The notes beneath the pieces were generated by a model. The model did no database searches and had not been told where the DNA came from. It was given only the letters and a program-made list of their open reading frames with translations. 62,735 nt of DNA from Promethearchaeota archaeon. GTDB lineage: Archaea; Asgardarchaeota; Lokiarchaeia; Sigynarchaeales; SOKP01. Below are positions 50,665 to 58,555 of this stretch, piece after piece; the stretch's first letter is position 1, and each line of letters opens with the position of its first letter. Position numbers and translations under genes: made by a program. The DNA lies in assembly GCA_016839845.1 (NCBI GenBank), contig JAEOTL010000256.1, positions 1 to 62,735 on the forward strand, written 5' to 3'.

Positions 50665-51856
50665 AATCTTGACTAGGTAAGCCAGGCGGGTATTTGCCTT
50701 GCTCTTGTAAACGACGCATCATCTCGTCACGGACAAGTATATGGGGATAAGATAATCCCACGCGAGTGAACCCAGCACGATTATCAGTTAAAAGATTTAC
50801 ATCAAGCGTGTCTGCGTATCTGAAATAAACATCGGCAATTTTTTCGGTGGCCTCCACAAACCAGTCCGCAGTGGGGGGACGAAACTTTTCATAGGGAGAA
50901 CCAGGAGTTGGCACCATTACTAACGGTGCGCTGTAGACGCCCTTCGAGATACGTTCTTCCAAACCATTTACCAGAGAGTTCATAGGTTCAATTCCCGTTA
51001 CCATGCTTTGGAATGATCCTCTTCCACGTCCGAATATCTCGGTAGCAACCTCCTGTGCTTCTTTCCAGCGCTCTTGGGGAATTGATTTGCTCTTCCCAGG
51101 GCATATAGCCTTAAAATAGGCAGGATCCATTACTTCGAGATCATATTCGGCAGCGTTCACACCAAGATCTTTCCACTTATACATTTCCTCAAGATCATCA
51201 GGAGGATACACATTGGGAGCGATATGTAGTTCATTAAGTGTTTTATCATCGAGTGAATCGGTTAACTGAGTCATGACCCTTTCGAGGTTTTCGAACCCTT
51301 GACCTCGTTGTGAAGGGGGTAGTGCCCCACCAGTAATAGAAAGTGTTCCTCGCCAACCATTCTGAGCAGCTATTATAGCAGTTTCTACTTGGTATGATGT
51401 GAACTTATGAGCAAGATTCAGTGGGGGAGCCTTGCTTTTCGGAAAGGCAAAAAGACCACAGTATCTGCAACCTTGACCTGAATCATAATTATAACAACGG
51501 AAGTTCATAATGATATTAAGAATACTGATCGAGCTGGCAGAGGCGTTAAAAGCGTTTTCCACGGGAGTATTATTACTCATTGGCTCATCGAGCCAAGAAC
51601 GTCGTACTTCTAACTTTGCCAAGCTTAATAATTTTCCCATGTCAGAAATGGTCACATTCTCACCGTCGATAACAACCTCCAAGCGAGAATATGGGTTTGG
51701 TAAAGGTTGTACCACCAAATCGCACCCTTCTAGAACAACGGGTCTATAGGGAGAACCTTTTTTCGGTGGCTTCTTCAATTTAACTCGAACACCCTCAGAA
51801 AGCATTCGTGCTTTAAGAAAAATATCTTCCTTGGAGATATTTCTTTTTTCTATCAT
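50651..51856 (-). CDS. Radical SAM protein with CX8CX2C cluster motif
   Basis: About 401 aa. The cluster motif is CYNYDSGQGCRYC, with eight residues between the first two cysteines in place of the usual three. It is followed by ITGGALPPSQRGQG (GGE-like), the LHIAPNVYPPDDLEEMYKWKDLGVNAAEYDLE strands and MVPTPGSPYEKFRPP. The first 36 residues of the longest frame (start 51964) are poor; I choose ATG 51856 (MIEKRNISKED). A unique 80-residue N-terminal domain precedes the barrel. No SPASM domain. Related unusual spacings occur in BioB/HmdB-like and other specialised branches. Product unknown; it sits next to a quinone reductase-like gene. Confidence 0.82.
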   Translation of the reverse strand: MIEKRNISKEDIFLKARMLSEGVRVKLKKPPKKGSPYRPVVLEGCDLVVQPLPNPYSRLEVVIDGENVTISDMGKLLSLAKLEVRRSWLDEPMSNNTPVENAFNASASSISILNIIMNFRCYNYDSGQGCRYCGLFAFPKSKAPPLNLAHKFTSYQVETAIIAAQNGWRGTLSITGGALPPSQRGQGFENLERVMTQLTDSLDDKTLNELHIAPNVYPPDDLEEMYKWKDLGVNAAEYDLEVMDPAYFKAICPGKSKSIPQERWKEAQEVATEIFGRGRGSFQSMVTGIEPMNSLVNGLEERISKGVYSAPLVMVPTPGSPYEKFRPPTADWFVEATEKIADVYFRYADTLDVNLLTDNRAGFTRVGLSYPHILVRDEMMRRLQEQGKYPPGLPSQDFIED

Positions 51857-51976
51857 AAGAAACTCTTCTTCTTTTGCTCTAAAAACACAATTGTTAATTT
51901 TAAAAGTTTTTGATTGAATTTTACCATTCAATAAATAAGATGTTTTGAAAATAATATTTAACAAATTAGTTTTAAA

Positions 51977-52933
51977 TTATTCGGCTTTTACGGTTATAAT
52001 TATTTTTCCTTTTGGATGCCCTTCTTCATAGTATCTATGAGCATCGGCAACATGACTTAATGGAAATGTTTTAGCAATAACTGATTTTATTTTTCCCGCT
52101 TCGATGAGATCACTGAGATACTCGAGCTTTTCTGAAATTATATTACCCATATATCCTCTTACATTTTTATTCAACATGTATTTAAACATCACTGACTGGA
52201 TATCAACTGTAACAAAGACTCCATTTTCAGTTAATGATTTTTTACATTTCGGGTATGAAGTTACTTTTCGACCAACTGCATCAAAGATAATATCGTAGGT
52301 TTGCCCATTTTGAGTAAAATCCTCTTTATTATAATCAATCACAGTACTAGCTCCAAGAGATTTTACCATATCGATAGCACTGGTACTGCATACTCCGGTT
52401 ACTTCTGCTGTAAATGTTCTTGCAATTTGTACAGCATATGTGCCTACTCCCCCAGAAGCACCAAAGATGAGCACTCTCTGTCCCTCTTTTATATTAACCG
52501 TATCTCTAAGACCAGTTACAGCTGTACCACCTGCATCAGGTGCAGCCGCAGCTTCCAGATGGTTTACGTTAGCGGGTTTTATGGCTGCAAACTCTTCAGG
52601 AACGCAAACATATTCAGCATTTGCCCCCGGAGTTCTAAGACATGCATAAATAAGATCATCTGGTTTAAATTTTGTAACCTTTTTTCCGACAGATTCCACC
52701 TCCCCAGATACGTCAAATCCTAAAATCTTATGTTTTGGTTTTTTAAATCCCGCCATTAATTTTGTCATCCCAAATAACAGGGATTCACCACTCCGAAAAA
52801 TCATATCAATGGCGTTTACTGAAGTTGCATGCACCTTAACAAGCAATTCATCATCTTTAGGTATCGGGTTTTCCACTTCTTTTAATTTAAATACATCGGG
52901 AGAACCGAATTCCTTATACACAACAGCCCTCAT
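51977..52933 (-). CDS. MDR quinone-oxidoreductase-like NAD(P)-dependent reductase
   Basis: About 318 aa, zinc-free medium-chain reductase. It starts MRAVVYKEFGSPDVFKLKEV and has the GFDVSGEVESVGKKV segment, the NADPH-binding GASGGVGTYAVQIA (near residue 150) and FDAVGRKV. No catalytic zinc ligands are present, so it is of the quinone reductase/enoyl reductase type. The ORF could begin 27 codons earlier, but that part is hydrophobic and unlike the family, so I use the MRAVVY start at 52933. A paralog lies at 60.4 kb. Confidence 0.88.
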   Translation of the reverse strand: MRAVVYKEFGSPDVFKLKEVENPIPKDDELLVKVHATSVNAIDMIFRSGESLLFGMTKLMAGFKKPKHKILGFDVSGEVESVGKKVTKFKPDDLIYACLRTPGANAEYVCVPEEFAAIKPANVNHLEAAAAPDAGGTAVTGLRDTVNIKEGQRVLIFGASGGVGTYAVQIARTFTAEVTGVCSTSAIDMVKSLGASTVIDYNKEDFTQNGQTYDIIFDAVGRKVTSYPKCKKSLTENGVFVTVDIQSVMFKYMLNKNVRGYMGNIISEKLEYLSDLIEAGKIKSVIAKTFPLSHVADAHRYYEEGHPKGKIIITVKAE

Positions 52934-53266
52934 TATAATTAAATTATATACCGCACCAACATATAAGAGTTTACAAATTGGCATTTTTTGTGGGCTTTCC
53001 CAAATCTCAACCATATAGAAAAAAAATTGGTATTTTTTGTATTAATTCATCTCTATTCCAGTGTAAAGTAGTGTAATTGACGGAAATTTCTCAGTATTTT
53101 TTTAGTCTTAATTTTTATTAACATGATGCATTATCACTTTTCTACCTAATTAAGGACTATAATCCGTCATTGTTTATTTTTTTCCATAGAAGTAAACATG
53201 CCTTTATTAGAGCCCTAATCAGTATTATACTTAACAAATTTTAAAAATAAAAGTGTTTGAGAAAAA
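52934..53266. other. 333-bp divergent intergenic region, partly repeated at 58.15-58.40 kb
   Basis: From about 52999 to the ATG at 53267 it resembles 58151-58405. The first 42 bases are about 80 per cent identical (TCCCAAAT..TCAAC..., then TTGGTATTTTTT), and a later 60-bp piece (53169-53228 with 58310-58369) is about 70 per cent identical. This is not protein-coding as far as I can see, and serves as a conserved leader or regulatory region upstream of the ABC operon. Confidence 0.6.
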
Positions 53267-54094
53267 ATGTTGAAAATGTCGAAAACTAAAAATGTAGACC
53301 ACAAAAGTGATAAATTAACTTTTGGCCCCGATAATCCGAATGCTATTGAAGTTAGGAATTTGACAAAGATTTATTCGGGTAAGAGAGTCATTGAAGAAGT
53401 GAGGGCTGTTGATGGTATTTCGTTTTCAATAAACAGGGGCGAGATTTTTGGTCTTTTAGGACCAAATGGAGCTGGTAAAACAACTACAATAAATATTTTG
53501 TGTGGATTGCTTGATCAAACTGAAGGGGAAGCATATGTTGGAGGATATGATGTCAAAAAAAATATTAGCAAGATAAAAGAACTAATTGGCGTATGCCCTC
53601 AGCAAGCATCTGTTTATCAATATCTAAATGCTAAGGAAAACATCGCGCTTTTCGGGAATTTACATCTTATGAAAAAAGACGTAATAAAGGAAAGGATGGA
53701 GAAGTTCCTGGATTTATTAGGATTGTCAAAAGCCAGCACTAGAGCAGCAAAAAATTATAGCGGGGGAATGTTAAGACAATTAAATCTTATTGTAGCCTTG
53801 ATAAGCGATCCTCCCATTTTGTTTTTAGATGAACCAACAGTCGGAATGGATGCACGAGTAAGACGAACAACTTGGGAATTTATTAATTCTTTAAAGGAAA
53901 CAAATAAGACAGTTGTTTTGACAACCCATTACATTGAAGAAGCAGAAGCGCTTTGCGATAGAGTTGCCATTATTGATTTTGGTAAGCTAGTAGCAATTGG
54001 ACCACCAAAAGAATTGATCGAGACACACAATACTAAAGACTTGGAAGGAGTATTTTTAAAAATTACAGGAAGAAGAATTATGGAGGGAATCTAA
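53267..54094 (+). CDS. ABC transporter ATP-binding protein (ABC-2 exporter)
   Basis: A 275-aa ATPase. Walker A GPNGAGKTTT (near residue 68), signature YSGGMLRQL, Walker B ILFLDEPTVGMDA, and the switch TTHYIEEAEALCDR. A short N-terminal segment (KSDKLTFGPDNPNAIEV) precedes the core. The stop is 2 bp before the permease. The operon continues with the secreted protein 40 bp further. Substrate unknown; lipid or peptide export is typical of the family. Confidence 0.92.
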   Translation: MLKMSKTKNVDHKSDKLTFGPDNPNAIEVRNLTKIYSGKRVIEEVRAVDGISFSINRGEIFGLLGPNGAGKTTTINILCGLLDQTEGEAYVGGYDVKKNISKIKELIGVCPQQASVYQYLNAKENIALFGNLHLMKKDVIKERMEKFLDLLGLSKASTRAAKNYSGGMLRQLNLIVALISDPPILFLDEPTVGMDARVRRTTWEFINSLKETNKTVVLTTHYIEEAEALCDRVAIIDFGKLVAIGPPKELIETHNTKDLEGVFLKITGRRIMEGI

Positions 54095-54096
54095 CA

Positions 54097-54867
54097 ATGA
54101 AGAGACAACGAATTTTCGCTTTCGTGAATATACAATTTAAAAGCCTTATCAAGGTACCAACATCATTGTTTATAGTACTTATACTCCCCGTAGCCTTAAT
54201 ATTGATTTTTGGGGCTGCCTTTGGAGGAGTATGGGTAGAAGACTATGGTTGGACAGGACAAGATGGGACTATTTTTGAATTCCTAGTTCCAGGATTCATA
54301 GCACTTGGCGGATTGTTTATGGCTATACCCGTTGCTCTATCGTTTTCAGAAGATCGCGAACAAGGCTTGTTAAAAAGAATTAATACCACACCAACAACGG
54401 CATCAGAATTCATGGCGAGTCACATAATATCCAACATGATCATGGCAATTATTCAAGTAGCAATAATTTTCATTCTCACTTTTCTTATGGGGGGGATGAG
54501 GAATATTACACCGGTAGGAGTTATTCTTTCATTTGTAATCATGGTTATCTTCTCATTGTCCACTATTGGCTTTGGATTGATAACGGCGACTGTCGCGAAA
54601 AGCGCTAAAGCGGCTGGGGGGATCGTATGGATCTTCCTCCTCCCACAACAGATGTTAGCAGCCAATTTATACCCATTACCCCCTGAGACTAGGTTTGTTA
54701 GTATGTTCATGCCTTTGCATTATGCATCTGATGCCTTAACTCTTCTGTTTAGCGGTGTTGATTTAACTAATTTGAGGATATGGGCAGATCTGGGAATATT
54801 AATCCTATTTAGTGTTGCTTTAGTTTTTGCAGGAATTATATTATTCAGGAAATACGGTAAAGCTTAA
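54097..54867 (+). CDS. ABC-2 type transporter permease
   Basis: A 256-aa protein with six membrane helices. After helix 2 it has SEDREQGLLKRINTTPTTASE, the charged coupling segment; then LSTIGFGLITATVAKSAKAAGG; LLPQQMLAANLYPLPPETR precedes the last helices (the ABC-2 signature region). It pairs with the ATPase 2 bp upstream. A phenylalanine/isoleucine-rich final helix ends with FRKYGKA. Confidence 0.88.
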   Translation: MKRQRIFAFVNIQFKSLIKVPTSLFIVLILPVALILIFGAAFGGVWVEDYGWTGQDGTIFEFLVPGFIALGGLFMAIPVALSFSEDREQGLLKRINTTPTTASEFMASHIISNMIMAIIQVAIIFILTFLMGGMRNITPVGVILSFVIMVIFSLSTIGFGLITATVAKSAKAAGGIVWIFLLPQQMLAANLYPLPPETRFVSMFMPLHYASDALTLLFSGVDLTNLRIWADLGILILFSVALVFAGIILFRKYGKA

Positions 54868-54907
54868 TTTTTTAATATAAACAATAAAACCATGGAGAAG
54901 ATTAAAT

Positions 54908-55783
54908 TTGAAGAAAACTAAAATGTTGGGATTAATTGTCCTCGTAATAATTTTCTTTATCCCTTTCATCAGAATTTCTAATGCTCAAGGGATATATGTA
55001 GGCATACAAAGCAGTGCAGAATATGAATGGGGGCTCAGTGTACATACGGAAAACTTGAACACATATACAGCAGATGACCTAGGATCAACCATTGAAAATC
55101 TCATACCATTAGGACCAGATAACTTATCTAGGGTCCTTAGTGACTGGAGTCCATTAACTCCACCACAATCATATTGGCCTTTAACTGTCATTAATATAGG
55201 TGCTGAAGAAACCGGACTACTATTCTCTCCTGTTGATAATACAACAGTTACATTTACGTCTGTAAATGGGACATTGGGATGGTTTATCCCATTATCCGAT
55301 AGTGGTGAATGGGATGAAACTTGGTATATCGTGAATGATACATCAAATTTCTTGCGACAGACACTAAATCTAAGTCGAATCTTCAGTCCATATGCTATGT
55401 TCAAAGTTCTATTTGCTCCTATAACTATAAATTGGCCATCTCTTGTAAACGATTTCTTGAGTGTAATGAATTCTAAGGGAGGTCTTTACAAAAATATATC
55501 TGCCACGTTAATATCTGATGGTTTTTTACTACACGTCCCAGCTTTAGGATTTGAAAATAATACTGTAGCTATTGATGTAAAAATTACTTATAATTCTGAT
55601 GGGGTCCTTTCCCACTATGAGTTTCTGTATGGGGGACAAACACTCGTTAAATTTACACTCGGTGGATATATTCCAGAACAAGAGAAGGTTCCAGTTGAAT
55701 ATATATATGTATTTATTGGGTTGACTGCTATTTTAACAGTTGAAATGCTTTTCTATATTTTTATGAGGAAAGGAAGGAAATAG
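54908..55783 (+). CDS. Exported, membrane-anchored protein of the ABC operon
   Basis: A 291-aa protein with TTG start (MKKTKMLGLIVLVIIFFIP), an N-terminal signal or anchor helix, then about 230 mostly beta-rich residues with polar surface (IYVGIQSSAEYEW; VTFTSVNGTLGWFIPLSD). A membrane helix near the end (about 262-283) precedes a short basic tail MRKGRK, so the body is outside and the C-terminus inside. No Cys or lipobox. It is encoded right after the ABC permease, so it may be an extracytoplasmic partner. Not recognised as a known family. Confidence 0.65.
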   Translation: MKKTKMLGLIVLVIIFFIPFIRISNAQGIYVGIQSSAEYEWGLSVHTENLNTYTADDLGSTIENLIPLGPDNLSRVLSDWSPLTPPQSYWPLTVINIGAEETGLLFSPVDNTTVTFTSVNGTLGWFIPLSDSGEWDETWYIVNDTSNFLRQTLNLSRIFSPYAMFKVLFAPITINWPSLVNDFLSVMNSKGGLYKNISATLISDGFLLHVPALGFENNTVAIDVKITYNSDGVLSHYEFLYGGQTLVKFTLGGYIPEQEKVPVEYIYVFIGLTAILTVEMLFYIFMRKGRK

Positions 55784-55793
55784 ACTTCTAAAA

Positions 55794-55816
55794 TTTTTTT
55801 TATTTTTTTTTTTTTT
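55794..55816 (+). terminator. Oligo-T terminator of the ABC operon
   Basis: Two T runs (7 and 14) separated by an A, about 10 bp after the exported protein's stop, ending in TCC. Confidence 0.55.
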
Positions 55817-55885
55817 CCAAAAAGTCAGGTAAATCATCATTCATTTTTTAAGACATTTTAAAAACATCATTTAATTAATAGATTT

Positions 55886-56767
55886 ATGGATGAAACTGAC
55901 TTTTACCTTCTTAAAAAATTATCAGAAAATTCTCGTTTAACCTATAGAGAACTCGCTGACATGACCAATATGTCAGTTAGCGCTATCCATAAACGCATAA
56001 AAAGTCTTGAAGAGGAACAAATTATTAATAATTATACTGCTCGACCAAGCTTAGTCGCATTAAAATATCTATTGATAGTGGTATTTGGTACCTCAAATGC
56101 AAAATCAATGGATGATGTTAGCAAAGAACTAGGACAACACGAAAGTATTTACCGTGTTAGTATCACAGGGGGAAAATACCTTATTATCTCCGCGTTTATA
56201 AGAGATTTATCAGAACTGCAAGAATTTGGTAGCTATGTTTCAAGAACGGCTCAAGTTAGTGAACCAACTATTGGGATTGTAAATATCGCTTACACTACCT
56301 ATCCAGAACCACTTTCGAGTATAGATTATAAAATACTAAAATCCCTTAATAGAGATGCAAGAACACCAGTAACAGACATCGCAGATGACGTAGGAATATC
56401 TGCAAAAACGGTTAAAAAGCGGCTAGATCGAATGGTTGAGTATCATTTAGCTGATTTTTCTATAGAATGGTCAGTACAGAAAGTGAGTTTAACAACAATC
56501 TTTCAGTTATATCTAAACGAAGGAACAGATATAAATTCCGCAATGCATCAAATATTCGAGAGATATGATAGGAATATCTCTTGGTGTTTAAATTATAGTA
56601 ATATTCCTAATTTTCTTACATTATTCACATGGGCAAAAAATACTCAGGAATCCCAGCGAATTCAGGAATTTCTACAAGGATTGGGATTTAAAGATGTCAT
56701 TCCCCATATTTATTTATCTGCAGAGTGGTACGATTGCTGGGTAGATAAGTTACTTAGGACCAAATGA
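55886..56767 (+). CDS. Lrp/AsnC-type regulator with two HTH domains, paralog 1
   Basis: A 293-aa protein built of two Lrp-like halves. HTH 1 is LTYRELADMTNMSVSAIHKR at about residues 17-36, with the rest of an Lrp-like ligand domain after it. HTH 2 (about 155-195) has TDIADDVGISAKTVKKRLDRM, again followed by a domain ending NYSNIPNFLTLFTWAKNTQES and AEWYDCWVDKLLRTK. Cys and Trp near the C-terminus are shared with the paralog at 57.2 kb. Double-HTH Lrp proteins regulate amino acid or transport genes in archaea. Position right after the ABC operon makes that operon a likely target. Confidence 0.87.
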   Translation: MDETDFYLLKKLSENSRLTYRELADMTNMSVSAIHKRIKSLEEEQIINNYTARPSLVALKYLLIVVFGTSNAKSMDDVSKELGQHESIYRVSITGGKYLIISAFIRDLSELQEFGSYVSRTAQVSEPTIGIVNIAYTTYPEPLSSIDYKILKSLNRDARTPVTDIADDVGISAKTVKKRLDRMVEYHLADFSIEWSVQKVSLTTIFQLYLNEGTDINSAMHQIFERYDRNISWCLNYSNIPNFLTLFTWAKNTQESQRIQEFLQGLGFKDVIPHIYLSAEWYDCWVDKLLRTK

Positions 56768-56831
56768 AAAAACATTAGTTTTTTTTAGTATGAAATTAGT
56801 ATAAAAATAAAAATTAAAGGAGAGAATTATA

Positions 56832-57086
56832 ATGAAAAAATGGACCGCTTTTAGTATAGGAATCGTTCTGGTCGTTATTTTTATAATAACAATGTTTATC
56901 CTCCCTCCACTTTTAGGGTGGTATTATCCTAATATTTTGAGTTGGCAGGATTTTGTTGATTCTATTAGTACACCAGAAGGATTTATTATCGGGATCGTAA
57001 CTGAGGTGATTCCGATTATATGTGTTACAATCGGAGCTATTTTTCTGATTGTTTTTGTAATTAAATTAATTCGGGGCAAAGATTAA
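56832..57086 (+). CDS. Small two-helix membrane protein
   Basis: An 84-aa protein with two hydrophobic helices (about residues 5-28 and 52-78) joined by an aromatic loop (LLGWYYPNILSWQDFVDS). It has a well-placed RBS (AAAGGAGAG). It is short and unrecognised, lying between the two Lrp-type regulator genes. It may be a membrane partner or sensor for them; there is no direct evidence. Confidence 0.65.
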   Translation: MKKWTAFSIGIVLVVIFIITMFILPPLLGWYYPNILSWQDFVDSISTPEGFIIGIVTEVIPIICVTIGAIFLIVFVIKLIRGKD

Positions 57087-57097
57087 GTAATTAAACC

Positions 57098-57121
57098 TTT
57101 TTTCTTTTTTTTTTTTCTTTT
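57098..57121 (+). terminator. Oligo-T terminator after the small membrane protein
   Basis: T-rich tract (TTT-x-TTT..., up to 12 uninterrupted Ts) about 12 bp after the stop. Confidence 0.5.
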
Positions 57122-57244
57122 TGATTGAAGAGGTAGTACATATATTGTTCATACTGAAGAATTAGAATACTTATTATTTCAAAATATATATTATAAGGAT
57201 AATTAAATCTCATAGACTCACAAGAATATTCAATTGATAGATCT

Positions 57245-58126
57245 ATGGATAAAACGGATTATTTCCTGCTTAAAAGACTATTGGAAAACTCTCGGGTTAC
57301 CTATAGAGAATTAGCTGATATGACAAATATCTCGGTTAGTGCTGTCCACAAACGTATCAAATATCTTGAAGACGAGGGATTTATTAACACATTTATTGCA
57401 CGACCAAGCTCAATAGCTTTAAAATATTTGACGGTTATAATTTTTGGAACATCTACTTCGAAATCTATGGACGAATTAAGGGAGGAACTAGGACAGCATG
57501 AGAGTGTCTTTTATATCGCAATCGCGGGTGCTAAGTATGTCTACGTTTCTGCTTTTTTAAGGGATATATCTGAACTTCAGGAATTTGGTAATTATGTCTC
57601 AAAAACCGCTCAAATTAGTGAACCGACTATTGGGATTTTAAATATGCCTTACTTAACAATGCCAGAACCACTGACAAATATCGATTTTAAAATATTAAAG
57701 ACTTTAAATAGAGATGCAAGAAAACCTATAACAGATATTGCAGATGATGTGGGACTTTCAGCTAAAACTGTTAGAAAACGATTAGATAGAATGATTGAAA
57801 ATGGTTTAGTCTCGTTTACTTTAGAATTGACCGTGCATAAAATCATCTTCATGACAGTTTTTCATTTATATTTAAACGAAGGAACCAGTTTGAATGCTAC
57901 AATTGAACAGATGTACCAGAAATTTTCTGAGAATATAGTATATTGCCTAAGCTATAGTAATATTCCTAATTTTCTTACATTACACACATGGTCGATAAAT
58001 ACCCAGGAGTCTCAAAAAATTCAGGAAGAATTGCTTAAGGAAGGATTCAAGGATGTCATTCCGCATATATTTTTGAACGCAAAATGGTATGAATGCTGGG
58101 TTGATAAATTAGTAAGATCTAAATGA
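57245..58126 (+). CDS. Lrp/AsnC-type regulator with two HTH domains, paralog 2
   Basis: A 293-aa paralog of the 55.9-kb gene with the same length and two HTHs (ELADMTNISVSAVHKRIKYL; TDIADDVGLSAKTVRKRLDRM) and the same end (AKWYECWVDKLVRSK). The pair is roughly 60-65 per cent identical by eye. Even the bases around the start (ATAGAT(T/C)TATGGAT) are alike. It could bind the same operators or form heteromers. The conserved DNA upstream of the ABC operon and of the SDR gene is a candidate target. Confidence 0.87.
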   Translation: MDKTDYFLLKRLLENSRVTYRELADMTNISVSAVHKRIKYLEDEGFINTFIARPSSIALKYLTVIIFGTSTSKSMDELREELGQHESVFYIAIAGAKYVYVSAFLRDISELQEFGNYVSKTAQISEPTIGILNMPYLTMPEPLTNIDFKILKTLNRDARKPITDIADDVGLSAKTVRKRLDRMIENGLVSFTLELTVHKIIFMTVFHLYLNEGTSLNATIEQMYQKFSENIVYCLSYSNIPNFLTLHTWSINTQESQKIQEELLKEGFKDVIPHIFLNAKWYECWVDKLVRSK

Positions 58127-58405
58127 TCTTCTCTATTATCTTCTTCAATTCCCAAATTTCAACTAAATAGAGAAAATTTTGGTATTTTTTATATCATTTC
58201 TTTTGTAATTCAGTATAAAAAAGCTAATTTTAGTAAATATATTCAGATTTAGGATTGTTCGTTTTCGATGCTAAATTACTAATCTCTATCTGAAAGAATT
58301 GAAAAAACCCTTTATCATTATTTTTCCAAATTAGTGAACAAGCTCTTATTAGAACACCAATACCTATTAAAATTAATAAAAAAAAAAAAAAATAGAGGAA
58401 AAAAA

Positions 58406-58501
58406 ATGAGAAATGAAAAAATAGATGAAAGAGAAATGATTATCATCAGAAATAACTACTATGGTATGTGGAATGATAATTCCATAGCAGTTTATTATTA
58501 A
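58406..58501 (+). pseudogene. 31-codon ORF, possible relic or leader peptide
   Basis: ATG after AGAGGAAAAAAA encodes 31 residues rich in Asn, Ile and Tyr. Its start aligns with the start of the ABC ATPase gene when the upstream regions are superposed, and the middle (YGMWNDNSIAV) faintly resembles the ATPase N-terminus (FGPDNPNAIEV). It could be the remaining beginning of a lost ABC gene copy, or a leader peptide. The inverted repeat lies inside it. Confidence 0.35.
58451..58496. repeat. Imperfect inverted repeat
   Basis: AATAACTACTATGG against CCATAGCAGTTTATT, with a loop that itself holds GGAAT-GATA-ATTCC. It can fold as a hairpin in RNA, 50 bp before the SDR start. Confidence 0.45.
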
Positions 58502-58555
58502 ATCATGAAATGAGTAACAGACAATTAAAATAAAAACAAAAAAAAAGTGAAAAAT

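Larger units (their letters stand above)
58127..58555. other. 429-bp intergenic region with a repeated upstream segment
   Basis: 58151-58405 resembles the region in front of the ABC operon at 53.0-53.3 kb. Then comes a possible 31-codon ORF and an inverted repeat (58451-58464 with 58482-58496). No RNA gene recognised. Confidence 0.6.
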
